Below, piece after piece: positions 1 to 12,616 of a stretch of DNA of 64,000 bases. The position numbers were made by a program, and so were the translations under genes. The notes beneath the pieces are model-generated. The model did no database searches. It saw only the letters and a list, made by a program, of their open reading frames with translations, and was not told the DNA's origin. The stretch comes from Ramlibacter montanisoli. GTDB lineage: Bacteria; Pseudomonadota; Gammaproteobacteria; Burkholderiales; Burkholderiaceae_C. Positions within the stretch are counted from its first letter, which is position 1, and every line of letters starts with the position of its first letter. The stretch lies in NCBI RefSeq assembly GCF_013087525.1, contig NZ_JABFCS010000001.1, positions 2,232,001 through 2,296,000 on the forward strand. Direction: 5' to 3'.

Positions 1-3000
1 ACTTGTAACGACGCAGCAGCGTCTTCACCATGACGCGCAGCTTGGCGCGCACGGCCTCGCGTTTTGCCCAGTCCACGGTGACAGACCTGCGCAGATTGAC
101 CGTCAGTTCGACGGCGATCTTCTTGAGCGTCATGTCCCCGAGTTCACGCACCGCCGCTTCATTCGTCGCCAAGGCGTCGTAGAAAGCAAGTTCGTCGTGG
201 CTCAGGCCGAGGCTCTCCCTCGGTGAGCCGCTTCCTGAAACTTCTTGGCCATCTCGATCAGCTCCTCGATGACCTGAGCAGTCTCGATCGCGCGGTTCCG
301 GTAGCGCGTCAGGCTATGTTGGAGCAACTCCGAGAACTTGGCACTTTGCACGACGTTGGTGCGGAAGCGCGACTTGATTTCACCCTTCAGGAGTCTCTCC
401 AGCAGTTCGACTGCAAGGTTGCGCTCCTTCATGTGGCGCACGTCCTCCAGGAATTCGTCCGAGAGCACCCCGATGTCCGGGCGCTTGAGGCCGGCCGCGG
501 AGAAGATGTCGATGACCTCGTCGCTGACCACGGCGCGGCTGATGATCTGCCGGAGCGCATGCTCCTTCTGTTCATCAGTCAGCTTCTTGTCCGTGGTCGC
601 GTGCTTTGTCAGTGCCGCCTTCACCGCCTGAAGAAAAGCGAGCTCGTCGCGGTACACCAGGGCCTCATCCAGCGTACAGCACAAGGCAAACGCCTTGCCT
701 GCCGCCAGCACCGCATCGGCGAAGCGCTTCTTGCCGTCTTCCATGCCCAGCACATGGTCCGCCACGGGCGGGAGGAGCTGCCAAGCCTTCGTTCGGAACT
801 CCCCATACGACACTCCGTCGAGAATTCCGTGCAGCACATCCATCTGCTCCTGGAACACGGCAAGCGCCTCGTAGGCGTCGACTGTCGGTTTCCCCCGGCC
901 CTGCGCCTGCGTGTAATCCGCCAGGGCGGCCTTCAGTTCGTTCGCGATCCCGATGTAGTCCACCACCAGGCCGCCCGGCTTGTCCTTGAACACCCGGTTC
1001 ACCCGGGCGATGGCCTGCATCAAGTTGTGCCCGCGCATCGGCTTGTCGACATACATGGTGTGCAGGCACGGCGCGTCGAAGCCAGTCAGCCACATGTCAC
1101 GCACGATCACCAGCTTGAAAGGATCGGCCGGGTTCTTAAATCGGGTCTCCAGGCGCTTGCGCACGTCCTTGGGACAGATGTGCGGCTTCAGCAGCGACTT
1201 GTCTGACGCCGAACCGGTCATCACGATCTTGATGCTCCCCTGCAGCGGGTCGTCGCTGTGCCAGTCCGGCCGCAGCGCAACGATCGCGTTGTACAGGTGC
1301 ACACAGATGTCGCGGCTCATGGCCACCACCATCGCCTTGCCGTCTATGACGGTCAGTCGATTCTCGAAGTGGGACACGATGTCCGCCGCAACCTTCTGGA
1401 TCCGAGGTGGGGCGCCGACGAGTTGCGCCAGGGCTGCCCAGCGTCGCAACTTGGCTACGCGCGCGGCGTCACCTTCTTCGTCCTCGGTCAGTTCGTCGAC
1501 TTCGCTGTCCAGCTGGCTGACGTCAGCACCCTTCAAGTCCAGTTTCGCAAGTCGGCTCTCGTAGTAGATCGGGACGGTCGCGCCGTCCCTGACCGCCTGC
1601 TCAATGTCGTAGATGTGTACGTAGTCGCCGAACACCGCACGGGTGTCACGATCGACCAAGGACACCGGCGTGCCGGTGAACGCTACGAATGTCGCGCCGG
1701 GGAGTGCGTCGCGCAGGTGCTGCGCGTAGCCGACCTGGAGCCGCCCCACGGCTCTGTAGGTTTCCGCAGCTTCGGCGGACTGGTCACCGGTCCCAACTGG
1801 ACCTGCGGAGGCTGGAAGGAACTGCGCCTGTGCCGCCGCTCCTTGCGCTGGCGCGGGAAGGCGGGCACCAAAACCGTACTGGGTTCGGTGGGCCTCGTCG
1901 CAAATCACGACGATATTCTTTCGATCCGAGAGCACCGGGAAGGCGTCCTCATCCTCTCCCGGAGTGAACTTCTGAATCGTCGTGAATATGATCCCGCCAG
2001 AAGGTCGGTTCGCCAGCAACCGGCGCAGCTCGGGCCGGGTGTCTGCCTGCGCTGGCGTCTCGCGCAGCATTTCACTTGCCGCGGCGAACACACCAAACAG
2101 TTGGTTGTCCAGATCGTTGCGGTCAGTCACTACCACAAGCGTCGGGTTGCCCATGTCCGGGTGCGCCATCAGGGCACCTGCCAGGCACGTCATCTCGATG
2201 CTCTTGCCGGCGCCCTGGGTGTGCCAGACGACCCCGCCCTTGCGCGTTCCGCCAGGCTTTGAGGCCTTCAAAACGCTCTGCACCACCGCCCGAACCGCAT
2301 GGAACTGGTGGTAGCCGGCCACCTTCTTGATTAGCTTGCCGTCGTCCTCGAACAGGACGAAGTGCCGCAGGTACTCCAACAGCAGCTCGCGCTGACACAG
2401 GCCCAGCACCAGCGTCTCCAGCTCGCGCATGAGGCCCAGCGGGTTTGTGGCTACGCCGTCGATGGTGCGCCACGCCATGAAGCGCTCGCGGTCGCTGGTG
2501 AGGGAGCCCATGCGCGCCTGAATGCCGTCGCTGATGACCTGGAGCGCGTTGAAGTGGAACAGGTCAGGGATGTCCTGCTGGTAGGCCTGGAGCTGGTTCC
2601 AGGCGGCCCAGATGTCGGCGTCTTCGTCGCCGGGATTCTTCAGCTCGAAAAGCACCAGAGGCAGGCCGTTTACGAAAAGTACCACGTCGGGTCGGCGCGT
2701 CAGCTTCGGCCCTTGCACGCTGAATTGGTTGACGGCCAACCAGTCGTTCGCCGCCGCGTCGGTGAAATCGATCAGCCGCACGCGGTGACCGCGCGTTTCG
2801 CCGTCCTTCTGAAACTCTACCTGCATACCGTCCACAAGCCAGCGATGCACCTGGCGATTGGCGTTGACCAGGCCTGGCACGTTGGGGTTGAGCACGCGCC
2901 GCAGCGCGTCGTCGCGGGCACCAAGTGGGATGTGCGGGTTCAGGCGGTCGATGGCCTCCCGCAGGCGACCGACCAGCGCCGCCTCGCGGTAGCTGGGCGC

Positions 3001-3122
3001 TCGGCGCCCGGAGTCTTAGCATCAGGCGGGGAGATGTCGGGGCCATGGGCGGTGGCCCAGCCCAGGCTGGCAAGCCACCGAAGCGCGGCCTGTTCGACGT
3101 CATCCTCGCTGATGCCGCTCAT
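1..3122 (-). CDS. hsdR: Type I restriction enzyme R subunit, frameshifted twice, 3' end off window
   Basis: This is the motor and nuclease subunit of a type I restriction-modification complex. Visible motifs are the nuclease motif ending FELKN near residue 85 of the main frame, Walker A HTQGAGKS, the helicase DEAH box [10 protein letters not shown], and a later helicase motif RVNRVF. The family N-terminus ([14 protein letters not shown]) starts at 3122, overlapping the hsdS stop by ATGA. It continues in another frame ([16 protein letters not shown]) after a one-base loss near 2995. A second shift near 219, in a CCC run, moves the C-terminus ([14 protein letters not shown]) out of frame; that part runs to position 1 without a stop. 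The GTG at 2895 is therefore not the true start. Whether the gene is decayed or the indels are sequencing errors cannot be told here; similar indels in core genes favour error. Confidence 0.9.
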
Positions 3123-4493
3123 GCGATGGCCTCTTCGAGTTGAGCTTGGGCTTGAGGAATGCGGAGCTTGCCGGAGACGAGGCGGGGGAGTAGCGCATCG
3201 CGCAACTCTGCCAAAGTGCCAGCGCGTCTACGGTTCTCTGCCTGCGCGGATACAAGCGCTTCCGTCGTCGCACCGAAGCACATCATCAGCGACGTTGGCG
3301 GCGCGATGATGCGCAACGATGCAAGCAGCTTAGTCGTCAGACTGCCGCGTATGCTGTGCGAGTCAGACAGGCCGCGCAGTTCGTCATAGCGACGCGCTAA
3401 GTTGTAGAACGTCCAAGTTGGGCTCGATACTTCCCGGCTTGTCCGGACACTGACGACCGACTGATTGATGTACGTTTCGATTGCACAGTAAGACGTCTGA
3501 CCGCGCGTGAGCCCCTGCCCGGCGGAGGCAATAAGGATGTCCCCAGGTCGTGCCAGCCGCGTCGATGAGTTCTCGACGGCGGCTTCTGTGATGTGCTTCT
3601 CCGTGTCAATGACAACGCTTTCGCGGGTCTCGCCAGAAGAGAACCACGGCAGCGTTCCATTCCAGTACTCGGTCCTTCGGGTATCCGGCGTCCCGCCGCT
3701 GAAGATGCTTTCGCACAAGTCGCTCAGGGCACATACTCGCCACCCCTTCGGAATCTGCCCCACGGCCGACTCCTCGAACTCCGCGGGGAACAGCGCCGCC
3801 GTGGCGATGTCCATACCTTCGGGCTCGCGGCCCTCGGCCTTGGCGCGCACTGGATCGAAGTCGACGAACCAGCTCTTGAACAGGGCTTGCGCGATGGATT
3901 CGAAGGTGGCATTCGTTTGCCGCAGGATATAGATGCGCTCGGTAAACAACTCGGAAAACTCTCCGATGGCCTGGGCGATGCTGATGTCATCGGGGATTGG
4001 AATGGGTAGCGACTTGATTTCCTTGAGATTCAACGTCGGTTGGACAGTCGTGTTGAGCATGCCAAGGATGATGCTTTTCATCACCGAGCTCTCAAGTACT
4101 GCCTTTAAGTAGGGACGCAGGTTCGGCGATCTAAGCCTCGCCACGGCCAATGCACGTGCAACATTCCACCCTTTCATCCTAGGTCGGGCAATTACGCACG
4201 CCCCCGGCTTTCCAACCAAGGTGATTAGGAGCTCATCGCCTTTTAGCTCAGTGCGACGGTACTCGAAATGAACGTCGGAGCTCACCCGCATCTGCGGCTC
4301 CGCAATTGCGCCTCCCTCCTGGACGTCGCCCACTCGTATAAGAGGTACCCCTGAATCCGTGTGATCGCCTGGATACATCACGCCGACCGCAATCGATTTG
4401 GGTGACGCAAGCAGGTCATCGAACGGGACCAGACGCCACCCATCGAGCAGTGTGCCACCAGCTGCGGCCCAAAGCGAAGGGTTCCAGGTCGCC

Positions 4494-4504
<11 letters not shown>
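3119..4504 (-). CDS. hsdS: Type I restriction enzyme specificity subunit S
   Basis: This subunit recognises the DNA target for the type I methylase and restriction complex. At 461 residues it has the usual two target-recognition halves. The first ends at the conserved central spacer ([19 protein letters not shown], then [11 protein letters not shown]). The second starts at QIPKGWRV and ends with the second conserved helix ([17 protein letters not shown]). I chose the ATG at 4504; a TTG at 4510 is also possible. The start overlaps the end of hsdM by about 11 bases and the stop overlaps the hsdR start as ATGA, so hsdM-hsdS-hsdR is one translationally coupled operon. The reading frame is intact. 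The target sequence cannot be predicted from this. Confidence 0.93.
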
Positions 4505-6081
<1,577 letters not shown>

Positions 6082-6263
6082 TCAGTTTGGTGGACAAGCC
6101 CAGGAGTCGTGCCGAAACGCACAGGACCGCTCCGCTCCCCCAGAGGTCGCTATTGGACCTGTGAGGAGGGATCTCTGCAATAGGAGGCGCGGCTCGCCGG
6201 TCATCAGGGGCTCGCTACTGTGTGCGGGAGTCTGTGCTCTCCACGAACCGGGCGGAAACCTGC

Positions 6264-6716
6264 CTAGGTCAGCACCTTGGCCTTTGCTCGGTCGAACTCC
6301 TCGGGAGTAAGCACGCCTCGCTCCCTCGGCTCGCCGAGCAGGCGTAGGGTATCGATCAATCCACCGTCTTCGGGAGCGCTTGGCCGTTGCGCCTTTACCT
6401 CCTGCGCGGGCGGATTGCGAAGGAGGGCTTGGATTTTGTCCATGACGTGGCGTCTAGAAGGAGAACTTTCCACGTAATTGATGACACTCTGCGGGAAACC
6501 ATCCCCTCGCGGTTTAGCAGCAGCATGAGGACGTCGATGAGCGACGCGCACCCGGCAACTATGAGCATGTTCTGCCGAAAATTTAGCTTGCCCAAGTTGT
6601 ACACGCTGCCGTAGCCGGAGCTCACCGTCGGATCGAAGATCACAAGGCGTAGACACCGACCACTACTCCTACTCCAACCAGAAAAAACAGCAAGACCGCG
6701 CAGATCACCTCCCAAG
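6264..6716 (-). CDS. SHOCT-domain small membrane protein, frameshifted
   Basis: The reading frame must be pieced together. An N-terminal hydrophobic segment around 6650-6700 (VICAVLLFFLVGVGVVVGVY) is followed by a second segment (LNFRQNMLIVAGCASLI) and a C-terminal SHOCT-type helix (RERGVLTPEEFDRAKAKVL) ending at the stop at 6264. Frame changes are needed near 6643 (TTGTG for TTGGTG) and near 6514 (a G run one base short). With both corrected, the protein is about 145 residues with two membrane segments. SHOCT domains are short helical C-termini of unknown role, often on membrane proteins. The start is uncertain; a GTG near 6704 is possible. Confidence 0.6.
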
Positions 6717-7098
6717 ATTCAGGAAGGCAGCTTTGCCACAGGCTTTGGTACCTACTTGGCGTAAGTCAACGTTTAGGGCCTCGGTGCGCTCGCGCCCCCG
6801 ATGCCGTGCGCGCGCCAGCATGGATGCCCTGGAATGCCCTGGACGCCCTGGGACGATGGCCCAGGCGATGAAGTCGTTCGGGTCCGAGAGGGGCTGAGGG
6901 ACTTCTTCTTGGCCGCGGGCAGCTCTCTGAAGGCTTGCCTGCGCGATACACCTCGGCCACCTGAACCCCGGGCGGACGCGAAGGTAGTCGCGGCGCTCCC
7001 GAAATTTGATCCAAAGCAAGGGGCAGTCGCCTATCCGCCGAAGACCACGCCATAAAGCAGCCCTAAGATGCCGGATCAATAGCAAGAATCGATGCAAC
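6717..7098. other. Intergenic stretch with no supported gene
   Basis: This is about 380 bases between the convergent-side SHOCT gene and the HTH gene at 7099. Several open frames cross it on both strands, but none shows a recognisable domain, membrane segment or ribosome-binding site. A short direct repetition of CCTGGAATGCCCTGG-like sequence lies near 6825-6850. I see no reliable feature. Confidence 0.4.
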
Positions 7099-7635
7099 AT
7101 GGGCAGAAAACCGACTGGATCCGAAGCCCTCGACCGCGCTTTCCAGGCTGTTCGCACGGCGCAGACATTGACGGACCTCAGAGCCGCCCAGGCCGTCCTC
7201 CTGCCTCTCAAATACGGTCTTAGCCTGGAAGACACAGGAAAGATCCTTGGGCGCACTTCCACTTGGGTTTCCAGGACCCGGAGGCACTTCATCCACGGTG
7301 GAGACTCGCCATCACCGCACGCGGGCCGAGGTGGACGTCGGCACTCGATCCTCTCTGTGGAAGATGAAATGCTGATGGTCAAGGCTGCGGTTGTGCTCAG
7401 CAACCGCATCGGCGGTCCCAGTGTGCGGAATCAGCTCCAAACGCTGCTTGATGAACGCGGGCTGCACGCCAGCCCGTCCACGCTGACGGCGATCATGCAG
7501 CGGGTGACCAGCAAGCTCTTTCCTGGGGAGAAGGCTTCGTACCTGAGCGATCAGCTCGGCTACTTGACCCAGCTTTGGCTGCCTGAACTCCCTCTGAAAA
7601 TCAGACGGCGGCGACGCGCATACTTTCTTTTTTGA
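7099..7635 (+). CDS. Helix-turn-helix protein resembling the N-terminus of IS630-type transposases
   Basis: The 178-residue protein from the ATG at 7099 has an HTH region (LSLEDTGKILGRTSTWVSR) followed by a GGRRHSILSVEDE segment. It then has a second helical region (ASPSTLTAIMQRV) in the place where IS630-type transposases carry their second HTH. No DDE catalytic domain follows: the frame stops at 7635, and no terminal inverted repeats were found. It may be a transposase remnant or a domesticated DNA-binding protein of the island. An imperfect AT-centred palindrome (CTAAATTTAG) lies just past the stop, at about 7644-7661. Confidence 0.55.
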   Translation: MGRKPTGSEALDRAFQAVRTAQTLTDLRAAQAVLLPLKYGLSLEDTGKILGRTSTWVSRTRRHFIHGGDSPSPHAGRGGRRHSILSVEDEMLMVKAAVVLSNRIGGPSVRNQLQTLLDERGLHASPSTLTAIMQRVTSKLFPGEKASYLSDQLGYLTQLWLPELPLKIRRRRRAYFLF

Positions 7636-7719
7636 CTTGTCATGCGGCCCTAAATTTAGCCGCGCCAATCGCTCCTGGTCTGCGCAGTGTGCGTGGGCAG
7701 TAACAGGAGAAATTGGCAA

Positions 7720-8641
7720 ATGGATTCCATCAATGCCGGCGACGCCGGTCCCATCAACCTGTCCGACCTGACCTTCAGGGCGAAGATCGACTTCGTGACC
7801 GTCCGCACGCCGGGGAAGGTGCAGCTGCGCAAGCTGCTCGGCAAGCCGCGGTGGGCTCGGAGTGAGCACTACAAGAAGCTCACCATCCACGATGCTGCCC
7901 CTGAAGACGTCCGGGTCCTCGTGCAGGACTTGGCCAACCCCGCATCGCCGAACTGGAAATCGCCGTCGACATCAGCTACAAGCCCGCTGTTTCGGCAAAG
8001 CAGCGCGGTGCGGTCATCGATGCGCTGATGGTGCACCTGATCGCCAAGGGGCTGCGGCCGAAGGTAGAAGACAAGGAGTTCAAGTTCCGCGGCGTCTTCG
8101 AGGGCGGTCGCACTTGCTTCACCCTTCGCCCGTTCAACCGCGTGCTTCCGTCCCCGCGCGGCCAGCAACTGCACGGCCGGCGCCACGACCCCTCCAGGTG
8201 AAGGGATACGGCAAGAGGATCGATCAGGGTGCGGACCTCCATCCCTCGCAATGGGTCGCGCGCACCGAGGCCAGGCTGTCCGCGAGCGGCCTGGAGTCCC
8301 GCGGGCTGGAGAGGCTCTCGGATCTCACCGATTTCCGGTTTCGCAAGGTCCTCATGCCGTACTTCAGCCTCGTCCGCGGCGCCAAGCTGCGCGTGCTGAA
8401 GTCGGACGCCGACCGTCCCATGCTGGCGATGCTGAAGACGAAGCAGCAGGAGTATGTCGATGCCGAGTGGGCCCGGGTCGGGGTCGGATGCGCCCTGCGG
8501 GGCGGCAAGTACGAGGGCTACAAGCTCCGGTTCCTGAGCCACACCGCCGTGAACAACCGTATTGGCCAGGCGCTGTTGCGGCTTGAACAGCGTATGGACG
8601 CGGAATTCGTGCGCGACAGGCCCGACGGCGTCCAGGAATAG
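7720..8641 (+). CDS. Putative replication-initiator-like protein of the mobile element, frameshifted twice
   Basis: The gene starts at the ATG at 7720 with an AGGAGA ribosome-binding site. It reads through three frames: MDSINAGDAGPINLSDLTF to about 7939, then LEIAVDISYKPAVSAKQRG to about 8190, then LQVKGYGKRIDQG to the stop at 8641. Both shifts are in C runs one base short (near 7939 and 8190). The joined product is about 306 residues. A YGKRID followed by WVARTEARL is reminiscent of the lysine/tyrosine and RxE motifs in phage- and plasmid-type replication initiators. That resemblance is weak and I would not call the function from it. An ATPase gene follows, which fits a replication module. 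Confidence 0.5.
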
Positions 8642-8660
8642 TCAGTCCTGACAACGCTTT

Positions 8661-8684
8661 AGGGCACTTCCGACACAGTGCCCT
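8661..8684 (+). terminator. Stem-loop after the replication-like gene
   Basis: AGGGCACT pairs perfectly with AGTGCCCT across an 8-base loop, 20 bases after the stop at 8641. It is followed by ATTACTTACTTACTTA rather than a clean T run, so it is a plausible but weak intrinsic terminator. Confidence 0.5.
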
Positions 8685-8795
8685 ATTACTTACTTACTTA
8701 GATCCTTGTCCATGCACGAGAGGCACTGGCTACTCATGCCTGACTGTGCCCCGTGGATGGCATCTCCCTTTCAAGACAACCGGACGAACACGAAC

Positions 8796-10732
8796 ATGAC
8801 CGACAACTACACGGCGCCTGCCCTGTCCTTCGATGGGGAGGAGATTCTGACGCTCGAGTTCGAGGACGAGATTCTGCGAAGCAACGAACATCCCGTCGAC
8901 GAAGCTACGGCAACCGAGCCCCTGGACGAGGCGGTGGTGCCGTTCGAGGACGAGATCACCCTCGTCACTGAGGTAGCCCGGAACGAGGGACAGGCAACCG
9001 AGAGACCCGAAGTCACGCTCCAGCCCGGGGTGTTCAGCGGCCAGTTCGTGACCGGCGACGAACCCGTGCTGGACGAAACCCCTGATGCCGCCGCCGGAAC
9101 TGAGGTTGCCGACCCCGCCGGAACCACGGAAGCCGTGGTACCTAGGCAGATCATCGAGCCCATCGAGGTTGTGGAACGGCCGGGGTCCGAGAAAACCGAT
9201 GAAACCGAGCAGTCGAACACCTCCACCGGCTTCGATGACGGGCGGATCATTCTGCGCCACCAGGGCTCCGACATCCGGCGCACCCGGTCCATCGTGCTTA
9301 CCAGCCTGGCCAACACCGGCAAGGTATTCGAACAGGGCGGCTCGATGGTCACCTTGAAGACCGACTCGGTGACTGGCGAAGTAACGCCCGGCGCGCTCAA
9401 CTCTGCGCAGCTGGTGCTGGCCGTCGACGAGGCGGTGGCTTGGGAGCGCTTCGATTCCCGGAAGCAGGAGTTCGTTCGGACCGCGCCCCGGAGTCGTTCT
9501 GCGGCGCCCTGCTGCGCACGGACGTGACGGGCGCACTGCCCGCGCTCGCCGGCGTCGTGCAGCAGCCCTTCATGCGCCCGGACGGGACCATCTGTACCAC
9601 GCCCGGCTACGACCCCGCCACCCGCCTCTACGGGTCGTTTGGCGCCCCCAACGGGTCCCGGGCGGAGGACCCTACGCGAGATGACGCCGAGGCCGCTCTG
9701 GCCCGTCTGGACGCGCTGCTCGAGGAATTCCACTTCGTCGATGCAGTAGACCGTGCGGCCGCGCTCTCCGCGATGCTCACCGCGGCGGTTCGCCCCGGAC
9801 TGCCCACGGCGCCCATGTTCGTTGTTCGTGCCCACGTCCCCGGGTCGGGCAAGAGCTACCTGTGTGAGCTGATCTCGGCAATTGCGTCGCCGCGCCGTGC
9901 TGCGCCCCTCGCCTTCCCGGGCAGCGACGACGAGTGCGAGAAGGTGCTGCTGGCCCAGTTCCGTCGCGGTTCCGCCGTGATCGAGTTCGACAACGTGACC
10001 CGCGACCTGCAGCCCTATAAGACGCTGTGCACTGCGCTCACCAGCGAGCGGATCAGCGGCCGGGTGCGCTGGGCGTCGAGGATCATCGAGTTGAGCACCC
10101 GGTCGCTCATGCTGGCGAACGGCAACAACGTCGACCCCGTGGGCGACCTCGCCCGCAGGTGCATCACCGTCAGGCTGGACGTGCTCACTGAGCGGCCGGC
10201 GGAGCGCTCCTTCAACGAACCCAACTTGCTGGAGGTGGTGCGGCAGCACCGCGGCGAGTATGTGGCCGCGGCCCTGACGGTGGTGCGCGCCTGGCTGGTT
10301 GCCGGCATGCCCAAGACGGAATGCCCTGAGCAGGGCTCCTTCAACCGCTGGTCTGACTGGTGTCGTCACCCGCTGCTGTGGCTGGGGAAGCCCGATCCGG
10401 TTGGCAGCATGAGGGTGGCCCACCAGGAGGACCCCGGGCGCGTCCTGCTCGGACGCCTGCTCACCATCTTGCATGGCCGGGCAGGGAGCGGACCGGTGAT
10501 GGCGCGGGACCTCGTGGGTTGGGCGGCCGATGAGCACCCGGGTGCGGATGACGAACAGAGCCTGGGGGAGATCCTGGACGAGATCGCTGGAGACCGGGGT
10601 GGCGCGATCAACCGCCGGCGCCTGGGTAGGTGGTTGAAGGCTCAGACGGGCCACATCGTCGGTGGTCTCCGGCTGCAGCGTTACCCGCGCCGCATGAACG
10701 CAGAGACCTGGCACGTCGTGGCTGCGGTTTAG
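8796..10732 (+). CDS. P-loop ATPase of the mobile element (primase/helicase-like), frameshifted
   Basis: From the ATG at 8796 the first about 150 residues are strongly acidic and of low complexity (EEILTLEFEDEIL, repeated E/D-rich stretches). Then comes a conserved region (DIRRTRSIVLTSLANTGKVF). After a one-base loss near 9482 the frame continues with a P-loop ATPase: AHVPGSGKSYLCEL (Walker A), AVIEFDNVTRD (Walker B-like) and LANGNNVDPVGDLARRC, which resembles the sensor-1/arginine-finger region of D5/primase-type helicases. The total is about 645 residues. Its position directly after a possible replication initiator suggests a helicase-loader or primase-helicase role in element replication, which is inference. 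No primase catalytic motif was seen. Confidence 0.6.
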
Positions 10733-11193
10733 TCGGTTCTGCGGCGGACTCGGCGGCGATCACGCCGCCGAACTCGAGCAGCGTTCCGCATACGGCTGAA
10801 GGCCCTGATCTATAGGAGCCGCCCCTGGGGGAGGCGCTCAAGATTGAAGGGGTTCTTGGTCAAAAAAGGGCAGGATTCTGGCAAACGGCCGATTTGGTCA
10901 AGAACAGTGCAAAAACAGGTCAAGAAGAACGCAAGTTCAATGACTTCTCTGACGAGGGGATGCCAGACCGGTGTCCCGCGGCGGTAATCCGAATGCGGTC
11001 GCGAAAGCTCGCACCCTGACCCGTAGGTCGGGTCCACACTGCTGCTCGCCGCGGCCCCAAGACCGCCGCGCGGACGAAGGCAAGTAGCGCGGTGGCCTGC
11101 TCCACACCGTAGCCAAGTGCGATTGCCTGCTGGTCGCGCGAGGTTCCATGACTATAAAGAGTTCATCGATTCTTCAATAACCCGGGAACCAAG
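10733..11193. other. Intergenic region with a GC-rich hairpin
   Basis: This is about 460 bases without a supported gene. A perfect 8-bp stem with loop ATCA (CGGCGGCG/CGCCGCCG) lies at 10751-10770 just after the ATPase stop and could end its transcription, though no T run follows. The rest, including AT-richer sequence near 10840-10930, is the likely promoter region of the HTH gene at 11194. I see no clear -35/-10 pair. Confidence 0.4.
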
Positions 11194-11583
11194 ATGAACA
11201 TGAAAGAGAACCTGGCGACGCTGCTCACCACCCAGCAAGCTGCACTGAAGCTCACCGACAAGGAGCTGGCCGAAGCGCTCGGCTACAGCAATGAGCGGCT
11301 GATTGCCATGATCAAGGCGGGCACGATGAACCTCCCGGTCAACAAGGTCCCGGCGCTTGCCAAGGCACTGCAGTTGGACAGCTTCGAGCTGCTGCGAACG
11401 GTGCTCTCCGAGACTGCACCGGAGCTCTGGAATGCCATCGAAAGCATCGCAGTCCCTCTCGGTGCTCTGCACCCGACCGAGGTCAACCTTCTGCGGCACC
11501 TGCGCGTCCTGCGGGCCGGGCGCGAAGCAAGCCCCATCGTGTTCGATGGGAAGGGCGTGATCGCCCTGATCGCGGTGGAGTGA
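11194..11583 (+). CDS. Small helix-turn-helix DNA-binding protein
   Basis: This 129-residue protein begins MNMKENLATLLTTQQAALK. An XRE-like HTH region follows (LTDKELAEALGYSNERLIAMIKAG, described here as residues about 20-43) and then NLPVNKVPALAKAL. That order is typical of phage or element regulators. The C-terminal half has no recognised domain. Its stop is followed at once by the start of the GNAT-like gene (TGACATG), so the two are probably co-transcribed. That layout resembles regulator-effector or antitoxin-toxin pairs, which is only a suggestion. Confidence 0.65.
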   Translation: MNMKENLATLLTTQQAALKLTDKELAEALGYSNERLIAMIKAGTMNLPVNKVPALAKALQLDSFELLRTVLSETAPELWNAIESIAVPLGALHPTEVNLLRHLRVLRAGREASPIVFDGKGVIALIAVE

Positions 11584-11584
11584 C

Positions 11585-12273
11585 ATGGTCATGCCCCTCG
11601 ACCCTACTGAAATCGTCGGACCGCTGTATCTCTCCGGTCGCGAGATCCAGCATCTCTTCCCCCGCTGCTGGCTCAGTGGAGCTCTGAACGGTGATGAAGT
11701 GCAGGAAGCCTGTGACGTTGTGCTTCGCGGCGGGCCACCCAACACGCAGGCGGTTATCGGCGTCGGCTGGACGCCACTACGAACGGCCCGTTTCATCAAG
11801 GACTGCACTCGGACACTGGCAAGGCCCGAGAGCTGGGGTCACAACCCTAATACTTGGGTCATGTCCCTTCACCGGATCGATAGGCCTTGTGCGGATATGC
11901 CGCTCGGTTTCATCGGTTTCCGTCCTGAGCTGTCGTTCGACCGGATGCAGGAGCCTTCTTGCAGTTCGATCTCAACCTGGACTTGGTCTGGGTGCTTCCC
12001 GCCCTGCGCGGGCAAGGCTATGGTCTACACCTCGTCGCACACCTCGTGCGGTACTTCGACACTAACCAGGTCCCGGAAAGCCACTTCGGCAACACGCTGG
12101 AAGGGATCAAGGTACGCATTACCAGACCGCCCGCATCTGGCTGCGTCTGGACTGCCAAGAAGCTCGCAGACTCATTTGATCAGCACAGATGCCTGGCCCA
12201 GATGGGGCAGACTTCTGCCCGCCCACCAGTCAGCTGGCCAGTTCTCGAGGTCAGCGTGCACGACGACGATTGA
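11585..12273 (+). CDS. GNAT-like acetyltransferase, frameshifted
   Basis: The N-terminal piece starts at the ATG at 11585 (a second ATG is at 11591). The C-terminal piece carries FDLNLDLVWVLPALRGQGYG, whose RGQGYG is the acetyl-CoA pyrophosphate-binding signature of GNAT enzymes. The frame changes near 11953, where GFRPELSFDRMQ passes into AFLQFDLNLDL. The joined protein is about 228 residues. It directly follows the small HTH gene. GNAT toxins paired with DNA-binding antitoxins are a known arrangement, but those are usually shorter and the partner is usually RHH-type, so the comparison is loose. Confidence 0.55.
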
Positions 12274-12616
12274 CACCTTGGCTCGAGGCGGCCGGCTTGG
12301 TCAAGCAAGGTTCCTGAGTGAATCCTTGTGACAGACGGTGCGACCCGGCTTGGCGGCGCACCATCGACCCTGGCAATGCGCTGGTCACCATAGCCAAGCA
12401 GATCGCGGATTCCGCGGCTTTGCGGGACGCTACGATGCGTTCCAGGTGCCGGTCCACGAACGGCGAGCGGGAAGGATTTGCTGTGTCTTCCATGCCCCCA
12501 TGGTGTCCCACGGTTCCCTAGACCAATATGACGGACGCCCAGCGACTCTGTTATTGGGGCTCTGATTCCCTGTGCAAGAATTCGCTTGCGCACCATCGCG
12601 CGAATAGAGAAGACCC
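12274..12616. other. Intergenic region, nothing recognised
   Basis: About 340 bases between the GNAT-like gene and the PsiF-type gene. Short open frames exist on both strands but lack ribosome-binding sites and recognisable content. Probably regulatory sequence or decayed DNA. Confidence 0.35.

Noticed and set aside
223..1206. Long open frame on the plus strand opposite hsdR
   Set aside because: It is an antisense shadow of a clearly identified gene in GC-rich DNA and has no recognisable domain.
202..2895. hsdR as an 897-residue protein starting at the GTG at 2895
   Set aside because: The family N-terminus continues upstream in this frame and then in another frame to an ATG at 3122; the downstream end also continues out of frame.
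7099..7635. A complete IS630-family insertion sequence
   Set aside because: No catalytic domain and no terminal inverted repeats or target duplication were seen; only the HTH half is recognisable.
8684..8700. Tandem TTAC units as a microsatellite with phase-variation role
   Set aside because: There are only three to four units and they lie outside coding sequence, so no phase-variation role is supported.
12318..12521. Small plus-strand frame of 67 codons
   Set aside because: No ribosome-binding site and no protein-like composition; overlapped by equally open frames on the other strand.
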